A DNA stretch of 64,000 nucleotides from Pseudomonas aylmerensis (GCF_001702265.1 NZ_MAUE01000002.1:62001-126000), one strand, 5' to 3'; numbered from the stretch's first letter, positions 51,369-61,726 are shown. Translations and numbers: made by a program. Notes: generated by a model not told the origin, from the sequence alone.

Positions 51369-54300
51369 AAGGGAGCTTCAACTTATCCGACTGGGCCCTC
51401 AAGCATCAGTCTTTCGTCTGGTACTTGATGTTCGTCGCGCTGCTGATGGGCGTGTTCTCTTACATGAACCTGGGCCGCGAGGAAGACCCGTCGTTCACCA
51501 TCAAGACCATGGTGATCCAGACCCGCTGGCCGGGCGCGACCCAGGAAGAAACCCTCAAGCAGGTCACCGACCGCATCGAGAAGAAACTCGAGGAACTCGA
51601 CTCCCTCGACTACGTGAAGAGCTACACCCGGCCGGGCGAGTCCACGGTATTCGTGTTCCTCAAGGACACCACCAGCGCCAAGGCCATCCCGGAGATCTGG
51701 TACCAGGTCCGCAAGAAAATCGACGACATTCGCGGCACCTTCCCCCAGGGCCTGCAGGGACCGTCGTTCAACGATGAGTTCGGTGACGTGTTCGGCTCGG
51801 TGTACGCCTTTACCGGCGATGGCCTGTCGATGCGCCAACTGCGCGACTACGTGGAACAGGTGCGTGCCGAGATCCGTTCGGTGCCGGGCTTGGGCAAGGT
51901 CGAGATGATCGGCCAGCAGGACGAAGTGATTTACCTGAACTTCTCCACGCGCAAACTTGCGGCGCTGGGCATTGATCAGCGCCAGGTGGTGCAGAGCCTG
52001 CAATCGCAGAACGCGGTGACGCCGGCCGGGGTGATCGAAGCCGGACCGGAGCGGATCTCGGTGCGCACTTCGGGGCAATTCGCCTCGGAAAAGGACCTGG
52101 CCAACGTCAACCTGCGGCTCAATGACCGTTTCTATCGTCTGGCGGACATTGCCGACATCAGCCGTGGCTACGTCGACCCAGCACGGCCCATGTTCCGCTT
52201 CAACGGCAAGCCGGCGATTGGCTTGGCCATCGCCATGCAGAAGGGCGGCAATATCCAGTCGTTCGGCAAGGCCTTGCACACACGCATGGATGAGCTGACC
52301 GCCGACCTGCCGGTGGGCGTCGGCGTGCACAAGGTGTCGGACCAGGCGGAAGTGGTGGAAGAGGCCGTGGGCGGCTTCACCAGCGCGCTGTTCGAAGCGG
52401 TGATCATCGTGCTGGTGGTGAGCTTTATCAGCCTCGGCATGCGCGCCGGGCTGGTGGTGGCGTGCTCGATTCCGCTGGTGCTGGCGCTGGTGTTCGTGTT
52501 CATGGAATACAGCGGCATCACCATGCAGCGCGTGTCGCTGGGCGCGTTGATCATCGCCCTCGGCCTGCTGGTGGACGATGCGATGATCACCGTCGAGATG
52601 ATGATCACGCGCCTGGAAAAAGGCGAGACCAAGGAGCAGGCGGCGACCTACGCCTACACCTCCACGGCGTTCCCGATGTTGACCGGTACGCTGGTCACCG
52701 TCGCCGGTTTTGTACCGATCGGCCTCAACGCCAGTTCGGCGGGCGAGTACACCTTCACGCTGTTCGCGGTGATTGCCGTGGCGATGCTGGTGTCATGGGT
52801 GGTGGCGGTGCTGTTTGCACCGGTGATCGGCGTGCATATTCTCAGCGCCAACGTGAAGCCCCACAGCAACGAGCCAGGGCGAATCGGGCGTGGCTTCAAT
52901 TACGGCATGCTGTGGGCCATGCGCAACCGCTGGTGGGCCATTGGCATTACCGTGGGCCTGTTTGTGGCGTCGGTGTTCTCCATGCAGTTTGTGCAGAACC
53001 AGTTCTTCCCGTCGTCGGACCGCCCGGAAATCCTCGTCGACCTTAACCTGCCGCAAAACGCCTCGATCAACGAGACGCGCAAGGCCGTCGACCGCCTCGA
53101 AGCGATCATCAAGGACGACCCGGACATCGCGCGTTGGAGCACCTACATCGGCCAGGGCGCGATCCGTTTCTACCTGCCGCTGGACCAGCAATTGGAAAAC
53201 CCCTACTACGCGCAGTTGGTGATCGTCAGCAAGGGCCTGGAAGAGCGAGGGGCGTTGATTGCGCGCCTGCAAAAACGCCTGCGTGATGACTTTGTCGGCG
53301 TCGGCAGCTTTGTGCAGCCGCTGGAAATGGGCCCGCCGGTGGGGCGCCCGATCCAGTATCGGGTTTCGGGCAAAGACACCGACCAGGTACGCAAGCACGC
53401 CATCGAGCTGGCGACCCTGCTGGATAAAAACACCCACCTGGGCGAGATCATCTACGACTGGAACGAGCCGGGCAAAGTCCTGCGGGTGGACATCGCCCAG
53501 GACAAGGCGCGGCAATTGGGGCTGTCGTCGGAAGACGTAGCGCAGTTGATGAACAGCGTGGTCAGTGGTGCCTCGGTGACCCAGGTGCATGACGATATCT
53601 ACCTGATCAACGTGGTCGGCCGCGCCGAAGATGCCGAGCGCGGCACCCCGGAAACCTTGCAGAACCTGCAGATCGTCACGCCCAACGGCACCTCGATTCC
53701 GCTGCTGGCGTTTGCCACCGTGCGTTACGAGCTTGAACAGCCGCTGGTGTGGCGCCGCGACCGCAAGCCGACCATCACGATCAAAGCGTCGGTGCGCGAT
53801 GAGATGCAGCCGACCGACCTGGTCAAGCAACTCAAGCCCGAGATCGACAAGTTCAGCGCCGGCCTGCCGGTGGGCTACAAGGTCGCCACCGGCGGTACCG
53901 TGGAAGAAAGCGGCAAGGCCCAGGGCCCGATTGCCAGCGTGGTGCCGCTGATGCTGTTCTTGATGGCCACCTTCCTGATGATCCAGCTGCACAGCGTGCA
54001 GAAGATGTTCCTGGTGGCGAGTGTCGCGCCGCTGGGGCTGATCGGCGTGGTGCTGGCGCTGATTCCCACGGGCACGCCGATGGGCTTTGTGGCGATCCTC
54101 GGGATTCTGGCGCTGATCGGTATCATCATCCGCAACTCGGTGATTCTGGTGACCCAGATCGATGCCTACGAGCGCGACGGCTACACGCCGTGGGACGCCG
54201 TGGTGGAAGCCACCGAACACCGGCGCCGGCCGATCCTGCTGACGGCGGCGGCGGCCAGCCTGGGCATGATCCCCATCGCCCGCGAAGTGTTCTGGGGCCC

Positions 54301-54430
54301 GATGGCCTACGCGATGATCGGCGGGATCATCATCGCCACGTTGCTGACATTGCTGTTCCTGCCGGCGCTGTATGTGGCTTGGTACAAGATTCGCGAGCCG
54401 AAGCCAGAGCAACAGGAAAAACGTGGTTGA
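51365..54430 (+). CDS. RND efflux pump, TriC-like
   Basis: A 1021-residue proton-driven pump with 12 membrane helices and two large periplasmic loops. The proton-relay Asp pair is Asp404-Asp405 in LGLLVDDAMITVEMM; the N-terminus MKGSFNLSDWALKHQSFVWYLMF is typical of the HAE1-related group that pairs with two adaptors. It starts within the adaptor stop (ATGA). It should export amphiphilic compounds with a TolC-type partner encoded elsewhere (OpmH in P. aeruginosa). Substrates are not predictable; TriABC handles triclosan and other compounds. Confidence 0.93.
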   Translation: MKGSFNLSDWALKHQSFVWYLMFVALLMGVFSYMNLGREEDPSFTIKTMVIQTRWPGATQEETLKQVTDRIEKKLEELDSLDYVKSYTRPGESTVFVFLKDTTSAKAIPEIWYQVRKKIDDIRGTFPQGLQGPSFNDEFGDVFGSVYAFTGDGLSMRQLRDYVEQVRAEIRSVPGLGKVEMIGQQDEVIYLNFSTRKLAALGIDQRQVVQSLQSQNAVTPAGVIEAGPERISVRTSGQFASEKDLANVNLRLNDRFYRLADIADISRGYVDPARPMFRFNGKPAIGLAIAMQKGGNIQSFGKALHTRMDELTADLPVGVGVHKVSDQAEVVEEAVGGFTSALFEAVIIVLVVSFISLGMRAGLVVACSIPLVLALVFVFMEYSGITMQRVSLGALIIALGLLVDDAMITVEMMITRLEKGETKEQAATYAYTSTAFPMLTGTLVTVAGFVPIGLNASSAGEYTFTLFAVIAVAMLVSWVVAVLFAPVIGVHILSANVKPHSNEPGRIGRGFNYGMLWAMRNRWWAIGITVGLFVASVFSMQFVQNQFFPSSDRPEILVDLNLPQNASINETRKAVDRLEAIIKDDPDIARWSTYIGQGAIRFYLPLDQQLENPYYAQLVIVSKGLEERGALIARLQKRLRDDFVGVGSFVQPLEMGPPVGRPIQYRVSGKDTDQVRKHAIELATLLDKNTHLGEIIYDWNEPGKVLRVDIAQDKARQLGLSSEDVAQLMNSVVSGASVTQVHDDIYLINVVGRAEDAERGTPETLQNLQIVTPNGTSIPLLAFATVRYELEQPLVWRRDRKPTITIKASVRDEMQPTDLVKQLKPEIDKFSAGLPVGYKVATGGTVEESGKAQGPIASVVPLMLFLMATFLMIQLHSVQKMFLVASVAPLGLIGVVLALIPTGTPMGFVAILGILALIGIIIRNSVILVTQIDAYERDGYTPWDAVVEATEHRRRPILLTAAAASLGMIPIAREVFWGPMAYAMIGGIIIATLLTLLFLPALYVAWYKIREPKPEQQEKRG

Positions 54431-54522
54431 AAATGTGGCAGCGGGCTTGCTCGCGAAAGCGGTGTGACAGTCATAGGTATGTCGACTGATCCGCCGCCTT
54501 CGCGAGCAAGCCCGCTCCCACA
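54430..54522. repeat. REPIN after RND pump
   Basis: AATGTGGCAGCGGGCTTGCTCG and CGCGAGCAAGCCCGCTCCCACA enclose a short spacer, between convergent genes. Confidence 0.88.
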
Positions 54523-54546
54523 TTTGGATGCAGTGCCACGCTGCTT

Positions 54547-55173
54547 TCAGGTTTTGCGCCACACACTCGCCAGCCACGGTTGTTGCTCCCGAGGCAACCC
54601 GGCCGGCCGATAGTAATGCTCCAACTCCACGAATCCTGCCGCCGTCAGCAAGGCCTGCCACGCCTGCAGGTCGTGATAAGACCCATAGCGCGGCCCATTC
54701 CAGCCCTCGCGATTTTCACCGCGGGGATTGGAGCTGAACAACACTCCGCCAGGCTTCAGCGCGCCATGCAGCTGTTTGAGCACGCGCGGCAATTCCTGCT
54801 TGGGAATATGAAACAGCACCGCATTGGCGAATATCCCGTCGAAGCGCCCGACCGGCAGGTCCAGCTTGAGGAAGTCCTGCTGCAACACCTCACATCCACT
54901 GTCCTCGCGCGCCATCTGCGCAAAGCGCTCGGAGCCGTCGAGGCCGACAGCGATGTGACCCAGGCGGGTAAACGTCTGCAAATCCCGGCCCGGCCCGCAG
55001 CCGAAATCCAGCACGGTGAACGGCGCCGTACCCTGGATATGCCGCAACAGCGCGTCGATGTTCTGGCTCACATCGTGGTCGCGGGTGCCTTCGCGGAAAG
55101 ACTCGGCCACGCTGTTGTAGTGGCCGAGGGTAGTGGACGTGATCTGGTCGAGGTCGTCGGGCTTGAGAGGCAT
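54547..55173 (-). CDS. Class I SAM-dependent methyltransferase
   Basis: A 208-residue methyltransferase with motif I VLDFGCGPGRDL, motif II acidic turn GLDGSERFA, QQDFLKLDLP and the post-motif FDGIFANAVLFHIPK. ATG at 55173 (MPLKPDDLD) is preferred because the longer frame has an unrelated extension overlapping intergenic repeat-like sequence. The acceptor is unknown. It is a single gene downstream of the methionine importer on the same strand. Confidence 0.85.
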   Translation of the reverse strand: MPLKPDDLDQITSTTLGHYNSVAESFREGTRDHDVSQNIDALLRHIQGTAPFTVLDFGCGPGRDLQTFTRLGHIAVGLDGSERFAQMAREDSGCEVLQQDFLKLDLPVGRFDGIFANAVLFHIPKQELPRVLKQLHGALKPGGVLFSSNPRGENREGWNGPRYGSYHDLQAWQALLTAAGFVELEHYYRPAGLPREQQPWLASVWRKT

Positions 55174-55230
55174 GGTGAGCAATACCGGGCACTGAGAGGG
55201 CCCGACTATACCCCAATCGATCGACCCACC

Positions 55231-55270
55231 CTGTGGCGAGCGGGCTTGCCCCGCGTGGGGCTGCACAGCA
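55231..55270. repeat. REP-like palindrome
   Basis: TGTGGCGAGCGGGCTTGCCCCG followed by GGGGCTGCACAGCAGCCCC, a diverged REP and a perfect small dyad between metI and the methyltransferase gene. Confidence 0.6.
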
Positions 55271-55281
55271 GCCCCCAATAC

Positions 55282-55926
55282 TCAGCGCTTGTTCAGCACC
55301 CGCGCCAACCGGTCGCCACCCAACTGAATCACCGCCACCAGAATCACCAGCAGTACGATGACCGTGAGCATGATCTGCGTGTCAAAGCGCTGGTAACCAT
55401 AGCGGTACGCAATGTCACCCAGGCCACCCGCACCAATCGCGCCCGCCATGGCCGACGAGTTGATCATGGTCACCAGGGTAATCGTGAAACCGCCGACAAT
55501 CCCCGGCAGCGCCTCCGGCAACAGCACATGCCAGATGATGTGCCAGCGCCGGCAGCCCATGGCCTGCGCCGCTTCGATCAGGCCGTGGTCGACCTCACGC
55601 AGGCTCACCTCGGCGATGCGCGCGAAGAACGGCGTAGCGGCGATGGTCAGCGGCACGACCGCTGCCCACACGCCATAGGTGGTGCCGACGATCAGCCGGG
55701 TGAACGGGATCAGCGCCACCATCAGGATCAGGAACGGAATCGAGCGGAACAGATTGACGAACGCTCCCAGCACGCGGTTCAGTGCCGGGGCCTGATAGAT
55801 CCCGCCCTTGTCGCTGGTGACCAGGAACACCGCCAGCGGAATCCCCACCAGCAACGCGATCAACGAAGACACGCCGACCATCAACAGGGTGTCGATGGCG
55901 CCTTGTATTAAACGATCAAACCACAT
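55282..55926 (-). CDS. metI: Methionine ABC transporter permease
   Basis: A 214-residue permease with five helices. The family start [20 protein letters not shown] and coupling loop [22 protein letters not shown] identify MetI. Start overlaps the metN stop region by 11 bases. Last gene of the leftward sulfur operon. Confidence 0.93.
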   Translation of the reverse strand: MWFDRLIQGAIDTLLMVGVSSLIALLVGIPLAVFLVTSDKGGIYQAPALNRVLGAFVNLFRSIPFLILMVALIPFTRLIVGTTYGVWAAVVPLTIAATPFFARIAEVSLREVDHGLIEAAQAMGCRRWHIIWHVLLPEALPGIVGGFTITLVTMINSSAMAGAIGAGGLGDIAYRYGYQRFDTQIMLTVIVLLVILVAVIQLGGDRLARVLNKR

Positions 55927-57031
55927 AACCCAGCACCTCCACCTGTTGTGCCCAGTTACCGGCGCGGCTGCGCAGCACGTCGGCGTCGTGCGGTGAACCG
56001 TTCACCGCCAGCAGCAATTGCCCCAGCGCGTGGCCCTGGATGCGTTCCACCCCGCCCTGCAGCAAGCGCACGCGCCCGCCGAGGGCCGCGAACAAGGCGG
56101 CCAGGTCCGGCTCGTCGGTGTCGTTGCCGGTGAACTGCAAGCGCAGCACGACTGCCGCGTCCGCCTGGCCGGGCGTGGGCTGCAGACGGTTTTGCAGCTC
56201 TTGCGGCAGCCCGTGTTGCAGCGGCGCCAGCAGGGTCTTGCTGACCTCATGCTGCGGGTTGCCAAACACTTCCCAGACCGGGCCTTGCTCGACGATGTGC
56301 CCGTACTCGAGCACCACCACGCGGTCGCAGATTTCGCGGATCACCGCCATCTCATGGGTGATCAATACGATGGTCAGGCCCAGGCGCTGGTTGATCTCGC
56401 GCAGCAGGTCGAGGATCGACTGGGTGGTCTCCGGATCGAGGGCCGAAGTGGCCTCGTCGCACAGCAGGATCTCGGGGTCGTGCACCAGCGAACGGGCGAT
56501 GCCCACGCGCTGTTTCTGCCCGCCGGAAAGCTGCGCCGGGTAGGCCTTGTGTTTGTCCTGCAGGCCGACCAGTTCGAGCAGCTCGCGCACCTTCTGCTCA
56601 CGCTGGGGCTTGGGCACGCCGGCGACCTTGAGGGGCAGCTCGACGTTCTGCCACACGGTCTTGGCCGACATCAGGTTGAAGTGCTGGAAGATCATGCCGA
56701 TGCGCCGCCGCAGCGCCACCAGGCGGTCTTCATCGAAGTCGCCGATGTCCACCTGATCGATCAGCACTCGCCCGCTGCTCGGTTGCTCCAGGCGATTGAT
56801 GGTGCGGATCAGCGAGGATTTACCGGCGCCGCTGCGGCCGATGATGCCGAACACTTCACCGCGCTGGATCGCCAGGTCGATGCCTTGCAGGGCATGCACG
56901 TTGCCGTCATAGGTCTTGCCCAGGTTGATAAAGCGCACGTGCGCGCGGTTCAGGTCAGGGTGCAGTTCTGTCTGCTCGGCGTCCCTGGGCGGCAAGCCCA
57001 GGTCGCGCAGTTGAGAGTGGGCGGCGGTCAT
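55916..57031 (-). CDS. metN: Methionine ABC transporter ATPase
   Basis: A 371-residue ATPase: Walker [10 protein letters not shown], signature [15 protein letters not shown], Walker [15 protein letters not shown], switch His in [13 protein letters not shown]-terminal region of about 80 residues matches the NIL domain that binds methionine and inhibits transport. The ~35-residue N-terminal extension is longer than in E. coli MetN. Its ATG overlaps the metQ stop by four bases. Confidence 0.92.
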   Translation of the reverse strand: MTAAHSQLRDLGLPPRDAEQTELHPDLNRAHVRFINLGKTYDGNVHALQGIDLAIQRGEVFGIIGRSGAGKSSLIRTINRLEQPSSGRVLIDQVDIGDFDEDRLVALRRRIGMIFQHFNLMSAKTVWQNVELPLKVAGVPKPQREQKVRELLELVGLQDKHKAYPAQLSGGQKQRVGIARSLVHDPEILLCDEATSALDPETTQSILDLLREINQRLGLTIVLITHEMAVIREICDRVVVLEYGHIVEQGPVWEVFGNPQHEVSKTLLAPLQHGLPQELQNRLQPTPGQADAAVVLRLQFTGNDTDEPDLAALFAALGGRVRLLQGGVERIQGHALGQLLLAVNGSPHDADVLRSRAGNWAQQVEVLGYVV

Positions 57032-57843
57032 TTTTTATCTTCCCAGCCCACTTGGTATAGCTTGCCGAGGGATTTATCCAACGCGGCGCGCACCACCGGC
57101 GAGTGCTGGTAGATGTCGACGAACTTGATCACACGCGGGTCGGTTTTGCTCTTCGGCTGGATCACGAACTGGATCACGTATTCCGGGTGGTCGAGGCCGT
57201 CGAACAGCAGCGCCGACTCGGCATCGAAGGTCTTGGACAGGCGGATATACGCCGGGTAGCCCTGCACCAGGTCGGCATCGTCATAGGCGCGCACCAGTTG
57301 CACGGCCTCGACTTGCAGGATCTTGATCTTCTTCGGGTTGGCGACGATATCTTCTTCAGTGGCCTTGTAGCCCACGCCCGGCTTGAGCGTGATCAAGCCG
57401 GCCTTGGCCAGCAGTTGCAGGCCGCGACCGCTGTTGATCGGGTCGTTGGCAATCGCCACGCTGGCGCCTTGGGGCAGGTCGTTGATGCTTTTGTACTTCT
57501 TCGAATACAGCCCGACGTTGTTGATGATGCCCGGCGCGTACGGCACCAGGTCAAAACCGGCGGCGGCCTTGGCGTTTTCCAGGAACGGGATGTGCTGGAA
57601 GTAGTTCACGTCGATGTCACCGGCGGCCAGGCTGACGTTGGGCGCGATCCAGTCGGTGAACTCCACCAGTTCGACTTTGAGGCCTTGCTTGCCGGCTTCG
57701 GCCACGGCGGCTTCGAGCGGAATTGCGAAGGCGGCGGTAGTGCCGATTTTCAACGGCGCATCGGCCGCGAACACCGCCGAGCTGAACAAGCCGAAGGCCA
57801 GGACCAGTGCTTTGACTGGGTGAGTGAGGAGCGTCTTTTTCAT
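57028..57843 (-). CDS. metQ: MetQ-family substrate-binding protein
   Basis: A 271-residue NlpA/MetQ protein with a signal peptide ending near AVFAAD and no lipobox Cys. Typical segments: [34 protein letters not shown] [14 protein letters not shown] and [14 protein letters not shown]. The ATG at 57843 is the signal-peptide start; a longer frame reads antisense to the upstream monooxygenase. Together with metN and metI it forms an importer which, behind desulfonation-type enzymes, may carry a sulfur compound other than methionine. Confidence 0.92.
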   Translation of the reverse strand: MKKTLLTHPVKALVLAFGLFSSAVFAADAPLKIGTTAAFAIPLEAAVAEAGKQGLKVELVEFTDWIAPNVSLAAGDIDVNYFQHIPFLENAKAAAGFDLVPYAPGIINNVGLYSKKYKSINDLPQGASVAIANDPINSGRGLQLLAKAGLITLKPGVGYKATEEDIVANPKKIKILQVEAVQLVRAYDDADLVQGYPAYIRLSKTFDAESALLFDGLDHPEYVIQFVIQPKSKTDPRVIKFVDIYQHSPVVRAALDKSLGKLYQVGWEDKK

Positions 57844-57913
57844 AGTGGTTTTCCAGTCATAAGGTGTCGATGTTAATAACGCGATCAACTGTAGGAGCCG
57901 GCTCCTCCAGGGT

Positions 57914-59266
57914 TCAGTGGCGGTAGGTGGAGCCGGTGTGCTGTTCGGGCAGGCGGGCAGTGCCGTGGAAGACTTTTTCCCGCAGCGTCCCTTGCGCATA
58001 TTCGGTTTTGTACGACCCGCGCCTCTGCAACTCCGGCACCACCAGGTCGATGAAGTCGACGTAGCTTTCCGGGGTGACGATGCGCGTGAGGTTGAACCCA
58101 TCCAGGCCGGTTTCGCTGATCCACGATTCCAGCTCGTCGGCGACTTGTTCGGGCGAGCCGACCAGGGTGATATAGCGACCGCCCAAGGCGTGTTGCTCAA
58201 GCAATTTGCGCCGGGTCCAGTCGTTGTTTTGCAGATTTTTGGTGGCGGATTGGATCGCGTTGCTCTTCACGTACTGGATCGGTTCGTCGAGTTCGTACTG
58301 GGCAAAATCAATCGCGGTGGACGCCGAGAAATGCGCCACGCCCGCCTCCGGGCTGGCGTAGCTCAGGTACTCGGCGTGCTTCTTCCAGGCGAGTTCCTCG
58401 GTCGCGCCCACGATCACATTGAGGCCCATGAACACCTTGATGGCGTCCGGGGCGCGCCCGGCCTCGACCGCGCTGGCGCGCACCTTGTCCACCTGGACCT
58501 TGGTCGCGGCCTTGTTCTGCCCGCTGATGAACACGCACTCGGCGTGGCGCCCGGCGAACAGCAAGCCACGCTCCGAACTGCCGGCCTGGAACAGCACCGG
58601 CGTGCGTTGTGGCGAAGGCTCGCAGAGGTGATAACCCTCCACCTGGTAGAACTCGCCATGGTGCTCGACCTTGTGCACCTTGCCCGGCTGCGCATACACC
58701 CGCGCCTGTGGGTCGTTGAGCACCGCGTCGTCTTCCCAGCTGCCTTCCCAGAGTTTGTAGAGCACCTCCAGGTACTCATCGGCCTGGTCGTAGCGCCGGT
58801 CATGCTCGACCTGCTCGGTAAGGCCCATGGCCTTGGCAGCGCTGTCGAGGTAGCCGGTGACGATGTTCCAGCCGACCCGGCCACGGCTCAGGTGGTCGAG
58901 GGTGGACATGCGCCGGGCGAACAGATACGGCGGCTCGTAGGTGAGGTTGGCGGTCAGGCCGAAACCGAGGTTCCGGGTGACCGCCGCCATCGCCGAGACC
59001 AGCAGCAGCGGGTCATTCACCGGCAGTTGGATCGACTCCTTGAGCGGCACATCGATGGAGTTCTGGTACACGTCGTACACGCCGACGATGTCGGCGATGA
59101 ACAAACCGTCGAACAGCCCGCGCTCCAGGGTTTGCGCGAGGTCGGTCCAGTACTCGAGGGTTTTGTATTGGGTCGAGGTGTCCCGTGGATGGGTCCACAG
59201 GCCGTGGTTGATATGCCCGATGCAGTTCATGTTGAAGGCATTGAGCAGGATCTTTTTCTTCGCCAT
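57914..59266 (-). CDS. NtaA/SnaA/DszA-family FMN-dependent monooxygenase
   Basis: A 450-residue luciferase-like enzyme. The N-terminal KKKILLNAFNMNCIGHINHGLW and TDLAQTLERGLFDGLFIAD..., the SNP-type LTANLTYEPPYLFARRMSTLDHLSRGRVGWN..., and VLFQAGSSERG motifs are those of the DszA/SnaA/NtaA group, which uses FMNH2 and O2 to cleave C-S or C-N bonds. The start is fixed by ATGA overlap with the stop of the upstream gene. In this operon it probably releases sulfite or a sulfinate from an organosulfur compound. No flavin reductase is encoded next to it. Confidence 0.88.
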   Translation of the reverse strand: MAKKKILLNAFNMNCIGHINHGLWTHPRDTSTQYKTLEYWTDLAQTLERGLFDGLFIADIVGVYDVYQNSIDVPLKESIQLPVNDPLLLVSAMAAVTRNLGFGLTANLTYEPPYLFARRMSTLDHLSRGRVGWNIVTGYLDSAAKAMGLTEQVEHDRRYDQADEYLEVLYKLWEGSWEDDAVLNDPQARVYAQPGKVHKVEHHGEFYQVEGYHLCEPSPQRTPVLFQAGSSERGLLFAGRHAECVFISGQNKAATKVQVDKVRASAVEAGRAPDAIKVFMGLNVIVGATEELAWKKHAEYLSYASPEAGVAHFSASTAIDFAQYELDEPIQYVKSNAIQSATKNLQNNDWTRRKLLEQHALGGRYITLVGSPEQVADELESWISETGLDGFNLTRIVTPESYVDFIDLVVPELQRRGSYKTEYAQGTLREKVFHGTARLPEQHTGSTYRH

Positions 59267-60459
59267 CAGATGGTCCCCCGCAGTGGCGGGTTTTCATCGT
59301 TGAGGTAGTAGTTGCCGACCGCGTGGTACTTCCAGCGCACCGGGTCGTGCAGGGTGTGCACGCGGGCGTTGCGCCAGTGCCGGTCGAGGCCATGCTCGGC
59401 GAGGGTGGCCTGGCTGCCGGCGAGTTCAAACAGCGTGCTGCCAGCGGCCAGGGAAATCTCGGTGCTCAGGGCGCGCACTTCAGCGACGGCGATGGAGGCT
59501 GCCGCCACGGTCTCGGCGTTGCTGTCGGCCTGGGCGCGGTCGAGGCATTCGCCGGAGCGCTCCAGCAATGCCTCGGTGGCGTGCAGGCGAATACTCAGGT
59601 GGCCGAAGCTCTTGAGGGTCAGCGGGTCTTCGGTGGCCTTGTCGTTACCGGAGTCGATCCACGGGCGGGTCTTGGTGCGCACAAAGTGCAGCGCGTCCTC
59701 GAAGGCGGCGCGGGCGATGCCGGTGTCGATGGCGGCGTGGAGGATCTGCGCCAGCGGGCCGACGGTGGTCGGGCGCTCGAAGGCGCTCTGGAACGGGATC
59801 ACGTCTTGCGCGGCCACCCAGACGTTATCGAACACCACCGAACCGCTGCCGGTGGTGCGCTGGCCGAAGCCGCTCCAGTCGTCGATCACGCTCAGGCCTT
59901 CGCTGTCACGGGGGACAAACGCCAGTTGCTGCACGCCGTGTTCATCCACCACTGAGGTGGGGATGCGCTGGGCGTAGATCGCGCCGGTGGAGTAGAACTT
60001 GCGGCCGGTGATGCGAAAGCCGTCGCCGTCGCGGGTAATTCTGGTGACGCGGTCGTGGGCGGTCTTGGTGCCCAGTTCCGCCAGGGCATTGCCGAAACGC
60101 TGGCCCGCGAGCACTTCGGCGTACAGGCGGCGTTGCTGCGCCGGCGTACCGTTTACGCGCAGCACTTCCAGGGCATAGAAATGGTTTTGCGGAATCTGGC
60201 CCAGCGAGGCGTCGGCCTGGGCGATCAGTGCGATGACCTTGGCCAGCGTGACGTTGGACACACCGGCGCCGCCGTATTCCTTGGGCACGCTGATGCCCCA
60301 CAGGCCGGAGCGCGAAAACACGTCCAGTTCAGGCAGCGGCAGGCGGCGCTCGCGGTCGCGCTGGGCGCTGTCGCGGCGGAAGTCTTCGGCCAGGTCGCTG
60401 GCGACAATAAGGGCTTGTTCGTCGCTGGTGATAACCGCGACGTGATGAGAAAGGGTCAT
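59266..60459 (-). CDS. SfnB/DszC-like acyl-CoA-dehydrogenase-fold flavoenzyme
   Basis: A 397-residue enzyme of the acyl-CoA dehydrogenase superfamily: N-terminal helical domain (LWGISVPKEYGGAGVSNVTLAKV), middle beta domain (FYSTGAIYAQRI; WSGFGQRTTGSGSVVFDNVWV) and C-terminal helical domain ending in HTLHDPVRWKYHAVGNYYL. The catalytic Glu of acyl-CoA dehydrogenases is not obvious, and the pattern matches SfnB and DszC, which are FMNH2-dependent oxygenases in sulfur release. Tandem paralogue of the next gene upstream. Confidence 0.86.
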   Translation of the reverse strand: MTLSHHVAVITSDEQALIVASDLAEDFRRDSAQRDRERRLPLPELDVFSRSGLWGISVPKEYGGAGVSNVTLAKVIALIAQADASLGQIPQNHFYALEVLRVNGTPAQQRRLYAEVLAGQRFGNALAELGTKTAHDRVTRITRDGDGFRITGRKFYSTGAIYAQRIPTSVVDEHGVQQLAFVPRDSEGLSVIDDWSGFGQRTTGSGSVVFDNVWVAAQDVIPFQSAFERPTTVGPLAQILHAAIDTGIARAAFEDALHFVRTKTRPWIDSGNDKATEDPLTLKSFGHLSIRLHATEALLERSGECLDRAQADSNAETVAAASIAVAEVRALSTEISLAAGSTLFELAGSQATLAEHGLDRHWRNARVHTLHDPVRWKYHAVGNYYLNDENPPLRGTI

Positions 60460-60484
60460 GCGTATTCTCCAGAGGTCTGGTCGG

Positions 60485-61726
60485 TTAAATCCAGGAGTGA
60501 CGAGCCGGCAAGGTGCCGTTCAGGCGATAAGCGCCCACCGCGTGATACTTCCAGCGCACCGGGTCGTGCAGCGTATGCACGCGGGCATTGCGCCAGTGAC
60601 GGTCGAGGTTGAATTCGGCGAGGGTGGCGCGGCTGCCGGCCAGTTCGAAGAGCTTTTCGCTGACCAGCAGCGACACTTCAGTGGTCAGCACCTTGGCTTC
60701 GGCGACGGCAATCGACGCACGGGCGGCGGATTGCGCGGTGATCGGCGCGGCACTGACCTGGTCCAGCACCTGGCCGGCCTTGCGCAGCAGCGCTTCGGCG
60801 GCGTGCAGTTCGATTTTCAGCTTGCCGATATCGGCGATCACGTACAGGTCATCGCTGGCCCGTTCGACCTTGGCGTCGATCCACGGGCGCGAGCGCTCGC
60901 GCACGAAGGCAATGGTGTCATCCAGCGCGCCACGGGCGATGCCGGCATCGATGGCGGCCTGGATCAGTTGCGACACGGCGCCCTGGATGGTCGGGGTTTC
61001 GCCGAGGCGCCAGTTCTCGACCACCAGCTCGGCGTCCACCGGCACCCGGTCCAGCAGCACGGTGCCGCTGGCGGTGGTGCGTTGGCCAAAGCCGGACCAG
61101 TCGTCGACGATGCGCAGCCCCTCGGTTCCACGGCGCACGAACGCCATGACTTGCTTGCCGTCATCGTTGAGCGCCTTCACCGCAACCCAATGCGCAAACA
61201 GTGCGCCGGTGGAGTAGAACTTCTGGCCGCTGATCACGTAGCCGTCACCCTCGGCGGTGATGCGGGCCTTGAGTTCCAGGGTGTTCCTGGTGCCGCGCTC
61301 CGGGCCGGCGTTGCCGATGCGCCAGCCGTCGAGCACGCTCTGGAACAGCTGTTTTTTCTGGCGTTCGGTGGCGGCGCCCTGCAGCACGTGGAGGATTCCG
61401 AAATGGTTCTGCGGGATCTGTCCGAGGGCCGGGTCGGCCGCGCTGATGATCGCGAACACGTCGGCCAGGGTGGTGAATGACACCTGTGGGCCGCCGTATT
61501 CGCGGGGAATGGAAATACTGCCCAGCCCACTGCGGGTGAACTGCTCGATCTGTGCCCACGGCAACTTGCGTTGCTGGTCGCGCTTGGCGGCTTGCAGGCG
61601 CGCAGCCTGGGCCAGCTCATGGGCGGCGTTCAGCGCCTCTGCATCGTTGCGCAGCACGACGGCCGGCAACAACAGAGGGGCTACGTCCAGATCACTCTGG
61701 GGGGGTGTTAGAGCCAAGTTAGACAT
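60485..61726 (-). CDS. SfnB/DszC-like flavoenzyme, tandem paralogue
   Basis: A 413-residue paralogue of the preceding gene with the same landmarks (ISIPREYGGPQVSFTTLADV; FYSTGALFAHW; WSGFGQRTTASGTVLLDRV; HTLHDPVRWKYHAVG). First gene of the sulfur operon; 25 bases separate it from the second copy. The promoter should lie in 61727-61880, where an AT-rich stretch (GTTAAATATTTAAATAAAC) occurs. Two copies may differ in substrate or act together. Confidence 0.86.
   Translation of the reverse strand: MSNLALTPPQSDLDVAPLLLPAVVLRNDAEALNAAHELAQAARLQAAKRDQQRKLPWAQIEQFTRSGLGSISIPREYGGPQVSFTTLADVFAIISAADPALGQIPQNHFGILHVLQGAATERQKKQLFQSVLDGWRIGNAGPERGTRNTLELKARITAEGDGYVISGQKFYSTGALFAHWVAVKALNDDGKQVMAFVRRGTEGLRIVDDWSGFGQRTTASGTVLLDRVPVDAELVVENWRLGETPTIQGAVSQLIQAAIDAGIARGALDDTIAFVRERSRPWIDAKVERASDDLYVIADIGKLKIELHAAEALLRKAGQVLDQVSAAPITAQSAARASIAVAEAKVLTTEVSLLVSEKLFELAGSRATLAEFNLDRHWRNARVHTLHDPVRWKYHAVGAYRLNGTLPARHSWI

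Noticed and set aside
52793..54661. 622-residue minus-strand frame opposite the RND pump
   Set aside because: His/Arg/Gln-rich mirror of a real membrane protein gene.
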